A DNA stretch of 64,000 nt, taken from positions 605,937,137-606,001,136 of the forward strand of contig NC_081415.1 of assembly GCF_030272615.1 (NCBI RefSeq), written 5' to 3'. The notes beneath the pieces are model-generated. The model searched no databases. It was not told where the DNA came from and worked only from the letters and a program-made list of their open reading frames with translations. Shown here piece by piece: positions 31,481-43,596 of the stretch; position 1 is the stretch's first letter, and every line of letters starts with the position of its first letter. This DNA is from Cryptomeria japonica. Taxonomy: Eukaryota; Streptophyta; Pinopsida; Cupressales; Cupressaceae. The position numbers were made by a program, and so were the translations under genes.

Positions 31481-32745
31481 CAGTTGACTGACAACTAGTT
31501 CCTAGAGGTTACAATTGGTTCATTTACCACTTGCTCACTATCGGTTTCCTCAGTTTTCTCAGAGGTTTCATCAACTCTTACATTTATGCTTTGTATAATT
31601 CTCTGAGTCCTATTATTGAAACACTTGAGATCTTTGCTCTTGGTGGAATACCCTAGGAATATTCCCTCATCACATTTTGCATCAAATTTTCTCTGGTGTT
31701 CACTCCTCTTGATGTAACATTTGCTACCAAACACTCTAAAGTGGCTAACCATAGGTGTCTTACTGGTCCAATACTCATAAGGAGTTTTATCCTTACCTTT
31801 CTTGATGAGTACCAGGTTCATTGTGTAGACTGCAATGCTCACTGCTTCTCTCCAAAAGGTGTGAGCTACCTTTCCTTGAATCAACATAGTTCTAGCTACT
31901 TCAACCACAGCCTTATTATTCCTCTCTGCTAGGCCATTCTATTGTGGAGTCTGGGGGGCAAACAGTTGCCTCTTGATGCCATGTTCCTCATAGTACTTGT
32001 TGAATTCACCGAAAGTGAATTCCCCTCCTTGATCAGTTCTTAGGCACTTGATCCTTTTACCGCTTTCCTTCTCCACTAATGCTCTGAAAGCTTTGAACTT
32101 TACAAAAGCTTCAGACTTATCTTTCAAGAATGTGACCCACATCATTCTTGAGTAGTCATCAGTGAGAATCATGAAGTACCTATCACCTTGCACACTCCTA
32201 GTTTTCATAGGACCACACAAATCAGTATGCACAAGATCAAGCAAATTGTGAGCAGTGAAAGGTTTACCTTTAAAGGTTGAGGAAGACATTTTCCCCAATT
32301 GACACTCTCTACACAAGGTATTATCCGGTTTGCTTAGCACCGGCAACCCTCTAACTGCCTTGATCTTACTAGCCTTCACAATGTTATCAAAGTTTACATG
32401 GCAAAGTCTCCTATGCCATATCCAACTATCATCAAATTTAGCCATAAGACATGTACTTATATTTGCATTCAGTTGAAATAGGTTACCTTTGGTCTGCATG
32501 CCGGTGGCCACCAATTCACCATTCTTTCCTTTCATTCTGCATACTCCATTCTTGAATTCCAGAGTGAGACCACTGTCATTCAGTTGGGCAACACTCAGAA
32601 GGTTGTGTTTGAGACCATCAACCCAATACACATTGTCAGCACTATTCTTTCCATTCAAAGAGATAGACCCTCTGCCTTTGACCATACATGGTGCATCATT
32701 TCCAAAGCGAACCACACCACCATCATATTCTTCCAAGGATAGAAA
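31481..32745 (-). pseudogene. Element D integrase
   Basis: The pre-integrase segment (VYWVDGLKHNLLSVAQLNDS) is followed by an intact zinc site: WHRRLCHVNFD supplies two His and CRECQLGK two Cys. The catalytic triad is complete: HTDLCGP, RTDQGGEF (about 32020) and AERNN (about 31916). One stop replaces a Gln in the segment before AERNN (about 31938). The C-terminal part (KTPYEYWTSKTPMVSHFRVF) runs to a stop at 31495. This is the least damaged integrase in the window. Confidence 0.92.
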
Positions 32746-32750
32746 CTTCT

Positions 32751-33830
32751 CTAGTCACCAGTCATATGGTGAGAACAACCACTGTCAATGATCCACTCAT
32801 TGGAATTATCAAACTGGGAGACAAGAGCCTTCTTGTCTAACACATCTTCTTTGACAGCAACAAACACAATATCTTCATTTCCTTCATCTTCTGATTCCTC
32901 ATCTATGACACCTTCATCAACTACCAAAAAATAGTTTCTTCGGTTTCCTCCTTTGAATTTCTTGAACCTTTCCGATTTGTCCTTGTTGTCACCATTAGGA
33001 TTGTTTACAGCAATATGTCCTATCCAGTTGCAAGAAAAGCATTTCAAAGGGATCTTACCTCTGTATTTGTCAGTTCCTTTAGGGAGTTTCCTGGCAAGAA
33101 GAGCTTCACATGCCATCAAAATCTCCTCATCATCCATTTCTCTGCTCTGTCTTGGTTCACCACTAGTGCTAGCTTCTTTTCCTTTTCTAAATTGTACAAC
33201 AAAAGCTTTAAAAGTTGATTCAATCTTTTGAACACTGCCATCAAAGCTATTTAGCTCATAGGCTATCAACTTTGCAATGATGGAGTCTAGAGATACCTTA
33301 GTCTTGTCTATTGATCTTAGCTCTTGAATAGCAACAACCCTTATTGCATAGACCGGTATTAAGGATCTCAGGACTTTGCTTACCACAGTGGAATCTTCCA
33401 TTTTACCACCTGCACTCTTGATATCTCCAACAACGGTTTTGATTCTTATTCCATATTGTTGAATGGCCTCACCTTCAACCATCCACATGTCTTCAAACTT
33501 CCCTCTAAGACTTTCTTCCTTAGCTTGTTTTACATGCTCATCACTACCATAGATATTTTCAAGAGTATCCCACACCTCTTTGGCATTTACCTTATCTTGG
33601 ACATCAATAAACTCAATGTCAGATAAACTACTAATTAGGGCTTCCTTGACTTGCCCATTCTCCTGCATCTCTCTCTTTTGGTCATCGGTGAGAGTACCAA
33701 TAGAGGCAACATAGGCATTCTCAACATAGCTCTAGTGTTCAGCACCCATGCTTCTGATGTATATCTTCATTCTGTCTTTCCATATACTAAAATTTTCTCT
33801 GTTAAACTTTGGACCTACCCTCTTCATCAT
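32751..33830 (-). pseudogene. Element D gag and protease
   Basis: The start at 33830 gives MMKRVGPKFNRENFSIWKDR, a Copia UBN2-type gag, broken by one stop near 33733. From 33668 the frame is open for 305 codons. It carries gag, a Gly-rich Ser/Thr linker and a zinc knuckle, CFSCNWIGHIAVNN, whose last Cys is Asn. An acidic spacer follows, then the protease motif WIIDSGCSHHMTGD at about 32754-32795. The start was chosen by homology with F and the short distance to the PBS. Confidence 0.92.
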
Positions 33831-33887
33831 TAGACTGGGATATTTACCTCAAGCGGTTAAGCTTATAACACAGAGGACCTGGAGGAT

Positions 33888-33899
33888 GCTCTGATACCA
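33888..33899 (-). other. Primer-binding site of element D
   Basis: The minus strand reads TGGTATCAGAGC, a perfect match to the initiator tRNA-Met PBS, two bases from the LTR. Confidence 0.95.
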
Positions 33900-33901
33900 A
33901 T

Positions 33902-35382
33902 TGATAACTCAATGATGAATGGATAGTACCAAACTGGTACTTAGAGGGGGGGTGAACCAGTATAGACAAAAACATAATCTTAAACTAGTTTGTCAGCAGA
34001 CACTGCGCCTTGATAGACAAATAGTAGCACTGGTCTTAAATGGAGTACAACCGGCAAAACCTAGAATAACTGAGACAAGCATAAACCAGTTGACACTTAT
34101 CCTCTCATACAATCTAACACTTCATTTCTATTTCATCCTAGTGCATAGACAGGTAATCTATCATCAAAAGATATATAAATAGCCAGATTAACATGTTTTA
34201 CCTTCAGACACACATTACTCAAACCATCACAAGAATATCACCACACATGACACACAGATTTCTCACGTGGAAACCCAACTGGGAAAAACCACGGTGGGGA
34301 TGAATACCCACAAGCTTGTTTTTGAACTCTTTAGAAGTCTACTCTATTAGGAGCCTTGTCCAGTTAAAGACTGATACAATAGGTTCTGTTAGGAACCGAT
34401 CCTGTTAGGGATCACTCAGTTAAGGGATGGCTAGAATACCTGGTTAAGGGTTAAACCCTGTTAAAGGTTACCTTGTCAGAGGATTTCAAGAACTCAATGG
34501 TTTGAGTCACCTTGTTAAAGGATTTACAGCAAGCCGGTTAATGCTACCCTATTAAGGGATTTCTCAAATATTGAAGTGGTTTGAGATCAACTGGTTTTAC
34601 AATGATCTGGTAACAACACTCAATGCCAATGCATATCTGCTTTAGCTCCTCTTCACCTTCTACACTTACACTCTGCAGGTATCACTTCTCTCTTCTAGTC
34701 TGGCAAGAATTAGGTATCTCTTCTCTTGGATACACACACACAACTTTTTCCAACAACCTCAGAAAGAAACACAACATTGACCTTATAGGAAACAGATAGG
34801 TTGGTAGCATAAACCCTAAACCCTAAACCTGTTAGGTTAAGGAATTCAAATGGTTCAATCCTGACCATTGAGCATACTACATTAAATGCAACAATCTTCA
34901 TCCAATCTCAAGATGTTCTCCATCATTCATTTTCCATGGATTTCATGGCCGCTGATAACCCATCACATGTTATCATCGTTTATAGACTTTGCACATTCCC
35001 AAGGTAGATAGGAACAATCTTCTTCATGCAAGATCCTTCACACGCACAAGGATTATGTGGCAACATGATCTGTTCTTCATTACCATGCTAACTCATCACA
35101 CAAAGTCACCGATTGAGCCACACAGGTTTGAAGCACTTCAATCAGAAACCCTAAAGTTGAGACTACCAACCGGTAGTCATACAAAGCTTCCATGTGCTAC
35201 TTCCCATAACCACATGTCGGGTCACCTTAAACAAACACACCACTTCACTTTGGCACAAATATCAGTTCACAGTGTTATACTAGTTCTTGGTAACATATCG
35301 GTTCTCTACTCTTTAGCATATTGACATCAATGACAACATACAATGTCATCATCTCCACATGTCAGTTCACATAGTGCCAACA
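33902..35382 (-). repeat. 5' LTR of element D
   Basis: It is complete (1481 bp), TGATAACTC at 33902 to TGCCAACA at 35382 on the plus strand, and so TG..CA on the minus strand. It contains the G-run (AGAGGGGGGGTGAACC, about 33942), the ACCACGGTGGGG block (about 34288), a GTTAGGGAT-type array (34338-34560) and a telomere-like run (about 34809-34827). Right flank is E-type LTR. Confidence 0.93.
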
Positions 35383-36390
35383 AATCCAAGCCCTACTTTG
35401 GTTACGAGACTGATGTATCCCAATTAGGCCTATTTTACAAAGGAGTATGTAGACATAGACCATAACTCACCAAAACAACTCAAGGAATAATCTTGAGCCA
35501 TTGAAAATACACCATTTCTTAAGTCTTGGGCCATGATCAGAACTTTAACCCCTGATGTGAGACATGTTTGCTTACACTTGTCAGTGGCCATGTGTAGTTG
35601 CCCACCTTAATGCATCAAACCCTCACCTCCAACTGGTCCTAAGATGCAAAAGGCCTTTAAAATCCTAAAATATATTGGGCATACTCGCATCCCCTTCATA
35701 TTTGTGAACCACCAATGAAGGATCGTTAAGGTAAGGCCATTTCTTTGCAAAACCCTAGACATAACTATCAAATCTAGAACACTTCCAGAAATTTGCCGAT
35801 TTCTTCCTTGTCTTGGTGTATTAGGACCTCAGACTTGATGCATTTGAAAGGTGATTGTCCAATCTAACATATCCCACTTCTTTCCTAACTCCAAAATCAT
35901 TGTACTATATGGTACACCATGTAGAATAACAGAATTACAGGAAATTCTCAAAAATATATTACTTCAATGATGCCAAATGTTTACAAAGTCATTCTCTCTC
36001 TCCAATGATGATTGGGGATGACATTTTATACCTTCCTCAATTTTTATCAACCACCTTTTGAACTAAGGTGACCGATGGAAGGAAGTTTCTATTTGCAACC
36101 AAAAGTTGTCATTAAAAGTTGTCAACAAAGTTGTCAAGTTTGAGCAACTTTTGACATATGTTAAATCTACCTACCTAGAGGCTCTTTAACATGTCCTAAA
36201 CCTTTCTAAGAAATCTCCAACACATAAACACCTAGAAAAATACTCAACCAAATATCCCTAGGCCCATATGCCCATGGTGGCTTATCAATTTGCCAAACCC
36301 ATATCATTGGGTAACAAGGTGGGGTTTATTACAAAGAAATCAAACATCAAACAAACAAGACTACCCTATTACATAGATTGAAAGGTCACA
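35383..36390 (-). repeat. 3' LTR of element E, right portion only
   Basis: It is collinear with 48952-49930 and 51222-52226. It ends at GGTCACA 36390 on the plus strand (minus start TGTGACC). The first 450 bp or so of the plus-strand order are missing because D inserted there and the left side was deleted. It carries the ATTAAAAGTTGTCAACAAAG segment (about 36112) that LTR 48478-49930 lacks. Confidence 0.88.
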
Positions 36391-36436
36391 TTCTCATGTG
36401 TTTCCTTTACCCTTTATTTCTCTTATTATCTTAGTC

Positions 36437-36880
36437 ATGAGGTGCTCCTGCACCATACTCTCGAGGTGAATGAATCTCAAGTCCACTTGAGATGACATCA
36501 TGTAATGTAGTGCTATGCTTCTTGATCTGATCTTCATCCAACCAAATCGCTTAAGAATCTGATTTTCCTTTCCATTTGACCAATTATTGCTTGTACTCAT
36601 GGTTCCTAGTCTTCTTTACAATCTTGGTGTCCAACACCTTCTCAAGCTTAGGTGGCTCATGTTTCGGAAAATCTATATCTGTCACTTCTTCTAGGACCTG
36701 CTGTGAGTTACATGCATTAAAAATAGGAGATATGCCAAGCTCTGATGGTAATTTAATTTCATAAGCATTAGTGCCAAAATTCTTCAAGATTTGGCATGTT
36801 CCTACTTTCCTTTGCATGAGCTTAGTGTGTTTGCCCTTGGGTAACCTTTCCTTCTTCAAATTTGCCCAAACCAAATCTCC
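36437..36880 (-). pseudogene. Element E integrase tail and chromodomain
   Basis: From 36874 leftward the frame encodes a GPY/F-like module (KLMQRKVGTCQILKNFGTNA, YEIKLPSELGISPIFN), then the chromodomain. VLDTKIVKKTRNHEYKQ is followed by a stop at 36582-36584, then LVKWKGKSDS and, after another stop, IWLDED. The polyprotein would end near 36437. Chromodomains of this class steer integration to marked chromatin. An aromatic residue normally preceding LVKW is the position now a stop. Confidence 0.85.
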
Positions 36881-36985
36881 AACTTGAAACTGTACCTCTC
36901 TCCTTTTCTGATCTGCATGTTCTTTGTATTTTTTTGATGACTTTTCAAGTTGTATTTTGACCTGCTTATGAACTTCTTTTATGGC

Positions 36986-37830
36986 TTAAGCAAACCTCTC
37001 ACCATCTGCACTTATGCGATCCATATGGGGTAGTTTTCTCAACTCCAATACACCTCTTGGATGCAAGCCATACACAATCTGAAATGGTGACTTCCTTGTA
37101 CTTTTGTTTGCATTGTCATTGTAGGTAAACTTAGCCTGAGGTAAGATTGAATCCCATTTTTCACCATGTTGCCTTGTAAGACATCTCAACAAATTCCCTA
37201 ATGACTAGTTTACTACTTTTGTCTACCCATCCATTTGTGGATGATATACTGATGAGAAGGACAGATTGGTGCCAAGTTTCCTCCATAGAGTTCTCCAAAA
37301 AATGGCCAACAAATTTGACATCCCTGTCAGACACTATGTTCAATGGAAGTCCATGAATCCTTGCTACTTCTCTAAAAAACAAATCTGTTATATAAGATGC
37401 ATCACTAGTGGACTTACATGGCAAGAAATGTGTCATTTTACTAAACCTATCCACTATCACAAATACATTGTCAAACCCCTTTTGGTTCCTAGGTAAACTC
37501 ATTACAAATTCCATTGACACACTTTCCCAAGGTCTTGATGGAATGGGTAAGGGTTGATAGAGACGAGCATTGGTACTTCTATCTTTTGCCTTTTGGAAAA
37601 TGGTGCATGTATCTACAAATTTCCTTACATCAACCTGCAATTTGGGCCAAAAGTAGTGCCTTCTTACCAATTCAAGTGTCTTGTCCAAAACAAAATGACC
37701 TGCCATAGCTCCACTATGCTTTTCCTTGATGATATTAGTCCTCATTGAGCACTTTGGTATGCACAGTCGCCCACCTTTGAAAATAAGTCCATCTTGGATC
37801 AGAAAATTAGAAAACTCCACATGATACCTT
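36986..37830 (-). pseudogene. Element E integrase core, damaged
   Basis: The zinc domain reads HSGAMAGHFVLDKTLELV with His residues present, but CTIFQKAK has Phe for the second Cys. The catalytic core starts WESVSMEFVMSLP, with Glu where the first Asp is expected. The second Asp is intact in VSDRDVKFV (about 37315). The DGQTE-type segment holding the catalytic Glu is unreadable (frame lost near 37245). Text resumes at 37192 (GEKWDSILPQAKFTYNDNAN, KSPFQIVYGLHPRG). It cannot be active. Confidence 0.88.
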
Positions 37831-37838
37831 TCACCAAA

Positions 37839-38400
37839 TTAAGTACATGCCTCGTAAATCTCCTTAAATTCCTCAAATGCAGCATACATTTCTTTCATTG
37901 CATCAATCCCAATGCTTTCTAATTGGATTTCTGATATGGTTAGCACTCTCCTACTCAGTGCATCGGCCACTTTGTTGGCTACTCCTTTCTTGTGTTTTAT
38001 GGAAAAGGTATAGGATTGAAGGGATTCTACCCACTTCATATGCCTATGGCTTAGCTTTTCTTGGCTATTAATGTCACTCAAGGCTTGGTTGTCAGTGTAG
38101 ACCACAAATTCCTTTGGTAGCAGATAGTGTCTCCATTTTTTCAATGCTTGAACTAGTGCATACATTTCTAGCTCATAAGAAGAATATTTTCTCTTTGCCT
38201 CATTGATTTTTCACTAAAGAATGCTATAGGTCTCCCTTCTTGGCTTATTACTTCTCCTATGGCCACATGACTAGCATCACATTCAATCTCAAACGCTTTG
38301 TTAAAATCAAGTAAAGCAAGTACTGATGGTTGAGCTACCTTTTTCTTGAGAGTTTCAAATGCCTCATCCACCTCCTTTGTCTAAGAAAACCTACACTTTT
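37839..38400 (-). pseudogene. Element E RNase H
   Basis: The tether DEAFETLKKKVAQPSVLALL leads to FEIECDASHVAIGEVISQ (first Asp), YELEMYALVQALKKWRHYLL (Glu) and VVYTDNQALSDINSQ (Asp), so the ligands are intact. A stop between 38165 and 38168 splits it. HKKGVANKVADALSRRV ends the domain. Confidence 0.9.
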
Positions 38401-38419
38401 GACCACATTTTAAGGTTTC

Positions 38420-39200
38420 CAACATTGGAGCACATTAATGACTAAAACCTCTTATAAACTTTCTATAAAATGTGGCTAATCCATGGAAACTTCTAACTTC
38501 ACCAATAGTCTTAGGAGTGAGCCAAGAAAGAATTGCATTTACCTTATCCTGATCCATCTTAAAGTGACCTTTGGAGATCACAAATCCTAGGTAGATGAGC
38601 TCTTCCTACATGAACAAACACTTCTCCATATTGATCATCAATTCCTCTTCACTCAATCTTTTCAAAACCATGACTAGATGCCTCAAGTGTTCTTTCTTTA
38701 TCCTGCTAAATACTAGGATGTCATCCAAATACACTATTACAAACTTCCCTATGAATTCTTTCAAAACTTCATTCATGAGTCTCATGAATGTACTTGGGGC
38801 ATTAGAGAAACCAAATGGAATAGCCTTCCATTCATACAACCCTTCATTTGTTTTGAAGGTTGTTTTACACTCATCACCAGGCCTAATTCTAATTTGGTGG
38901 TGTCCACTCTTTAAATCAATTTTAGAAAAATATTTTGCACCCCCCAAACAATTAAGAAAATCCTCTATCCTAGGCATTGGAAATCTATACCTTATGGTGA
39001 TATTATTGAGAGATCTTGACTCAGTACAAAGCCTCCATGTTCCATCATTTTTGGGTGCCAAAACTATTGGTACTGCACATGGGCTAAGGCTCTTTCCAAT
39101 CAAGTCAGAATCTAGCAACTCCTAAATCTGCCTTGCCATCTCCTCATTTTGTTGTGGTGTGAGTTTGTATGCGACTTTGTTAGGTAATGTGGCCCCTGGG
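38420..39200 (-). pseudogene. Element E reverse transcriptase (YLDD intact)
   Basis: Gypsy RT: AYKLTPQQNEEMARQI, a stop at about 39122, then [56 protein letters not shown] (first Asp), [20 protein letters not shown] and [19 protein letters not shown] at about 38690-38745. ILSWLTPKTIGEVRSFHGLA-type text follows to about 38460 with further stops. The active site is preserved. Confidence 0.93.
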
Positions 39201-39900
39201 ATCAAGTCAATACAGTGACTAATCTCTCTCATTGGCAGAAAACTTCGTGGTACTCCATCTACAACTATTCCTTGGTATCTACCAATGACCTCCTTCACTT
39301 CCCAACTGAAATCCTTGTCCTTTCCTTATGCCCTATCATCTGCAATAGTCTTCCCCTTTGAGGTTAGTATTGGAAGCAATGCAAAGCATATTCCTTCTTC
39401 CATCTTTATCTCCTTAAGGAATGGTTTGCCCTCCATCATCATCACTTTGGACTCAGTTTCTATCTACTCTTCATTTTTTCAGTCAAGGGCAGTAGCTCTA
39501 TGACCTTTCCACTCTTTCTGATGGACTAGGTAATCCTAAAGCCATCATGGTGTGCTTTGAGGTCATACTACCATGGTCTTCCAAACAAGAGGTGAGAAGC
39601 ATCCATGTTAACAACATCAAACAAAATCTTATCTTTATATGCTCTTATCTAGAATTATACCCATGACTGCTCTTCTACAAGAGTTTGTTGCCCTTTTGTG
39701 AGCCAAGACACCTTATAGGGGTATGGATGTGGTATCCCCCTCAATTTCAAATTCTCTACCATTTATATTGACACAAAATTCTCAGTAGACCCTAAGTTAA
39801 CCAGAACTTTACATACCTTTCCTACTGATTGGCAAGTGGTGCAGAAGATAGACTTCCTCTAAGGTAGCTCCATAGGTGTTGGTACCTTCAAGAGGGTTCT
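39201..39900 (-). pseudogene. Element E protease region, catalytic Asp lost
   Basis: Reading leftward, CKVLVNLGSTENFVSI (about 39770-39820) occupies the retropepsin active-site position. The family has DSG or DxG before STENF; here it is NLG, so the Asp is gone. Downstream are LKLRGIPHPYPYKVSWLTKG and a degraded FGRPW near 39585. Several stops are present. The rest up to RT is linker. Confidence 0.75.
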
Positions 39901-40157
39901 TCTCAACATTAGTGCCTCTCTGGTCTCTGGATAACCATATGAATCAGGTTTACTACTTCCTTGGCAATCTAATTCTTGGGTTAGATTGGCTCTCCTTTCT
40001 CCTTGGGAACTAGACCCCATCTTCTTCAGGAATTTGCTAGCAATGTGTCCCTCTTGGTTGCAGTTAAAACATTTTATTGGTCCTACTCCTCTTCCTAATG
40101 ATCTTCCTCTGAAATTTGGCCTTCTACCTCTGAAGTTGCCTTTGTTGTTGCTATGAT
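39901..40157 (-). pseudogene. Element E gag C-terminus with damaged zinc knuckle
   Basis: PIKCFNCNQEGHIASKF (about 40030-40082) is a CCHC knuckle in which the last Cys is Phe. Arg/Gly-rich text (RGRRPNFRGRSLGRGVG-like) precedes it. It is directly abutted by the left end of element F, which separates it from the rest of gag at 47526. Confidence 0.8.
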
Positions 40158-41591
40158 TGCTGGTATGGTGAAAGAATAAGTATCTGGTAGAATAGTGAAA
40201 GGGGGGTGAATCAGTATACTAAAAAACTGATACAAATTTCCCAAACTCAAACTCACTCAAACAAAGTAATCATATCTCGATCAAGATTAATATTCATAAG
40301 AATACTTGACATCAACTAGTTTAATTGTTATGACAACTTTAACAGTAAACAACTTCAATCTTGTGAATGTCAACAATGCTTAATCATAATTCAACATATT
40401 CATCTCTTAATGCTTCTACTTAACATGCCTTATTAGAGATTAACCAAATCAACAAATAAGATCACAACCACAAAAGAATTCACCACTTGACACAAATGTT
40501 TATACATGGAAAACCCAAATAGGTAAAAACCACAGTGAGATGAGACTCACAAGGATAGCTATCTGAACTCTTTTGAAGTTCGCCCTATTAGGAACCAAAG
40601 CCTGTTAGAGATTTACAATAAGTCCTGTTAAGAACTAATTCTGGTTAGGAATCACCCGGTTAAGGGATTTACAAATATGCCTTGTCAAAAAAATAATACC
40701 CTGTTAGGAGTAACCTCATTGGAGGATTTAAGAATCCAAGCTAATGGACCTCCTTGTTAGAGGATTTAATTAGTAACCAATCTTGTTATATCTTACCCAG
40801 TTAAGGGATTTAACTTATGTTGTAATTGTTAGAAAACAATAGTTTAGTTGATCTATCTGAATAGCACTACTTTTGCTTGATCAGATCCTTCTATAACCTT
40901 CAGTCTGCCTTCACTCAAAGTGTAGATCCATTCACCAGTCTGGCAACTACACACTCAACAGGTTTTCTACCAACCTTGCCAACAACCTTAACAAACAACT
41001 TCATTTACCTTAAATAGAAATCGATTAGGTCGGTAACACATCAAAAACCTAATTCTCATCATCGAGATTACAAACAAGTTGGTACAATCTTGACTGTTAG
41101 AAATTATGACAATCTCTTCACATTCTTCAAGACAATTTCAACCACTCCATTATCACCACTCTATTGGACTTTGTAACTCATCACGTGTTGTGCATTAGAT
41201 GCAATCCACTTTGCTCCTTCCCTGGACAAGAACAAATGTGCCAAAATTATTTCAATATCTCCTTAATCAAATGATCACATGTGTCTCCATCATTACCGCT
41301 TATCAAATAACAAACCATCAAACTTGGTCGGTTAGGGTTTAACAGTTGATGGGTTTTACCGGTTACATTACATAGAAATGTTTAACCCTTTACACCAGTT
41401 CAACTCACAAACTTAACATATAGGTTTACAACATCTTCCACAAATCTCTTCTTACTAGTTACTAACCAATATCAAAAACAACAATATCAGCAATAATATG
41501 AATACCATTTAACAGTTCAATTGACATTAATGACAACATATCATTAATGCAATCTTGATGCAAAATACCAACAAACTCAAAATACCAACAA
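40158..41591 (-). repeat. 3' LTR of element F
   Basis: TGCTGGTATGG at 40158 to ATACCAACA at 41591, 1434 bp, collinear with the right LTR. It holds the G-run (about 40199), the ACCACAGTGAGATG block (about 40528) and a GTTAGGA/GTTAAGGGATT array at about 40588-40815. Confidence 0.92.
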
Positions 41592-41606
41592 TCTCCCCCT
41601 TTGGCA
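41592..41606 (-). other. Polypurine tract of element F
   Basis: The minus strand reads GCCAAAGGGGGAGAT next to the 3' LTR, the same as in D. Confidence 0.85.
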
Positions 41607-41932
41607 TTGATGGCAATACAAATATCAATGCCTCTGATTGTTGTTGAGATTGGTTAGATTGGTGAATAGGAATCCTAGTTTACATTACCAAATACTCACC
41701 TTGCTTTGTCTGTCTTCAACCTGTCGCTATTTCACTTAATTAGACACATAATTCTTCTCCACAATCACATAATTCTTCTCCCCCTTTGACAGCAATGCCA
41801 AAGTGAAAGTAAAACATGTAATTTTTCTCTCACTGTGATGTTGATGCTCCCCCTATGAAATACATCCACTCCTTCATCAATCCATATAAGATTCTACAAG
41901 TGGTTCAGGGACTGATGCAATCAGCATAATGC

Positions 41933-42664
41933 TTAACTAACTTCATGAAGAGGGACAACCCTCAATTGACTTCTAAGATACTCGAAAGTGGTCTTAGGAA
42001 GAGGTTTGGTAAAGATATCTACAAGCTGCTTCTTGGTAGAAACATGCTCCAAGATAACATCTTTACTTTGAATTTTTTCCCTTAAGAAGTGATATTTCAA
42101 TTCAATGTGCTTAGTCCTTGCGTGCAAAATAGGACTTTTTGAAATGTTTATTGCACTTGTATTATCACACAAAATCTTTATAGGTTATGAGATTTCTATC
42201 TTCAAACCTTCCAAAATGTGCCTCATCCACATAGCTTGTGTGCAATTCATATAAGTTGCTGCATACTCAGCTTCAGCAGTAGATTGTGAAGTGCAAGTCT
42301 TCTTTTTACTATTCCAAGAGATTAGCCTTCCTCCTAAAAAGAATGCTCCACTAGTAGTACTTTTTCGGTCATCAATGTTTCCTACCCAATCAGCATCTAT
42401 GTATTCTTTCAGATCAAAATTTCCACCATATGGATACCATAACCCATAGTCAACAGTACCTTTCAGATATCTAAAAATTCTCTTAGTTGCCATTAGATGT
42501 GCCTCCTTTGGATTCTTCTGAAATCTAGCAACAATACCAACTATATGGGCAATATCTGGTCGGCTGTGAACAACATAGTGTATTTTGTCAATCATTGACT
42601 TGTATTCCTTTTCATCTACAGCCTTAGATGCATCTTCCTTGGACAATTTACAACCTGTAACCAT
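41933..42664 (-). pseudogene. Element F RNase H and polyprotein end
   Basis: Nearly open: YKSMIDKIHYVVHSRPDIAH, YIDADWVGNIDDRKSTTSG (first Asp), STAEAEYAATYMN (Glu), then a stop near 42184 and MCDNTSAINISKSPI (Asp). It ends at 41933 after LRSQLRVVPLHEVS. All metal ligands are present. Confidence 0.92.
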
Positions 42665-43580
42665 TGGGGTTCCAACTCATTTACAGTCACTCATACCGAA
42701 AGTCTTCAAAACCTCATTCAAATACTTGGATTGAGTAATAAAAATACCATTCTTCATCTGTTGTATCTGTAAGCCTATGAAAAAAATTATTTCCCCTACC
42801 AATGACATCTCAAATTCATTTTTCATTACATCTGCAAAACAATTACTCATGTCATCATTACCTCCAAATATAATGTCATCTACAAATACTTCACTGACTA
42901 GTATTTCATCTCCTTCAGACTTGACATAAATTTTGTTGTCATCACTGGTTCTAGTAAATCCTATCTTCATCAAATGAGTATGAAATCATTCATACCATGC
43001 TCTAGGTGCCTGCTTTAATCCATACAAGGCTTTATGCAATTTGCATACCATGTCTTCCTTATCTATTAATGCATAACCATCAGGCTGCTCTATATAGACC
43101 TCTTCTTCTAGTATCCTATTCAAGAATGCAGACTTACCATCCCTCTGGTATACCTTGAACTTTTTATGAGCTGCAAATGTAAGCAATGTTTTGACACCTT
43201 CCAGTCTTGCTACTAGTGCAAAAGTTTCTCCATAGTCTTCTCCTTCTTCTTGTGCATAACCTTTTCATAATAATCTTGCCTTATTCCGAACTACAACACC
43301 ATCTTCATTTAACTTGTTTCTAAACACCTATTTAGTACCTATAACATTCTTATTTTCTAGTCGGGGTACCAGGGTCCAAGTGTTGTTCTTCTCAATTTGA
43401 TCTAACTCCTCCTCCATAGCTTTCACCCAATGATCATCACCAAATGCCTCTTTAGCACTTCTAGGTTCAAAGGTGGATATCATACAAGAGTTCTCTCTTA
43501 TTATCCTTCTAGTTAGTACTCCAACATCCTTATCCCCAATTATCTATTTAGGATTGTGATTCAGTATCACATGCCTAGGA
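42665..43580 (-). pseudogene. Element F reverse transcriptase (FVDD)
   Basis: WVKAMEEELDQIEKNNTWTL, a stop within the TKW motif near 43330, a stop before KGYAQEEGEDYGETF (near 43265), then VYQRDGKSAFLNRILEEEVY retaining the first Asp, LYGLKQAPRAWYE, a stop near 42985 and EVFVDDIIFGGNDD (about 42845-42890). Both Asp of the box are kept. Substitutions at Met to Arg and Val to Gly around the first Asp show decay. Confidence 0.92.
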
Positions 43581-43596
43581 ATAACATGATCATTCT

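Larger units (their letters stand above)
28082..35382 (-). mobile_element. Ty1/Copia retrotransposon D (minus strand)
   Basis: Two LTRs flank one Copia polyprotein read right to left (start 33830, stop 29735, about 1365 codons, normal for Copia). The 5' LTR on the right is complete and ends exactly in E-type LTR DNA, so D inserted into E. The left LTR lacks its terminal 90 bp or so, removed at the 28081 junction. Only a handful of stops and one frameshift are present, fewer than in B or C. Confidence 0.93.

Noticed and set aside
38595-39125. 176-codon plus-strand frame
   Set aside because: It is exactly antisense to the element E reverse transcriptase, which has clear RT motifs.
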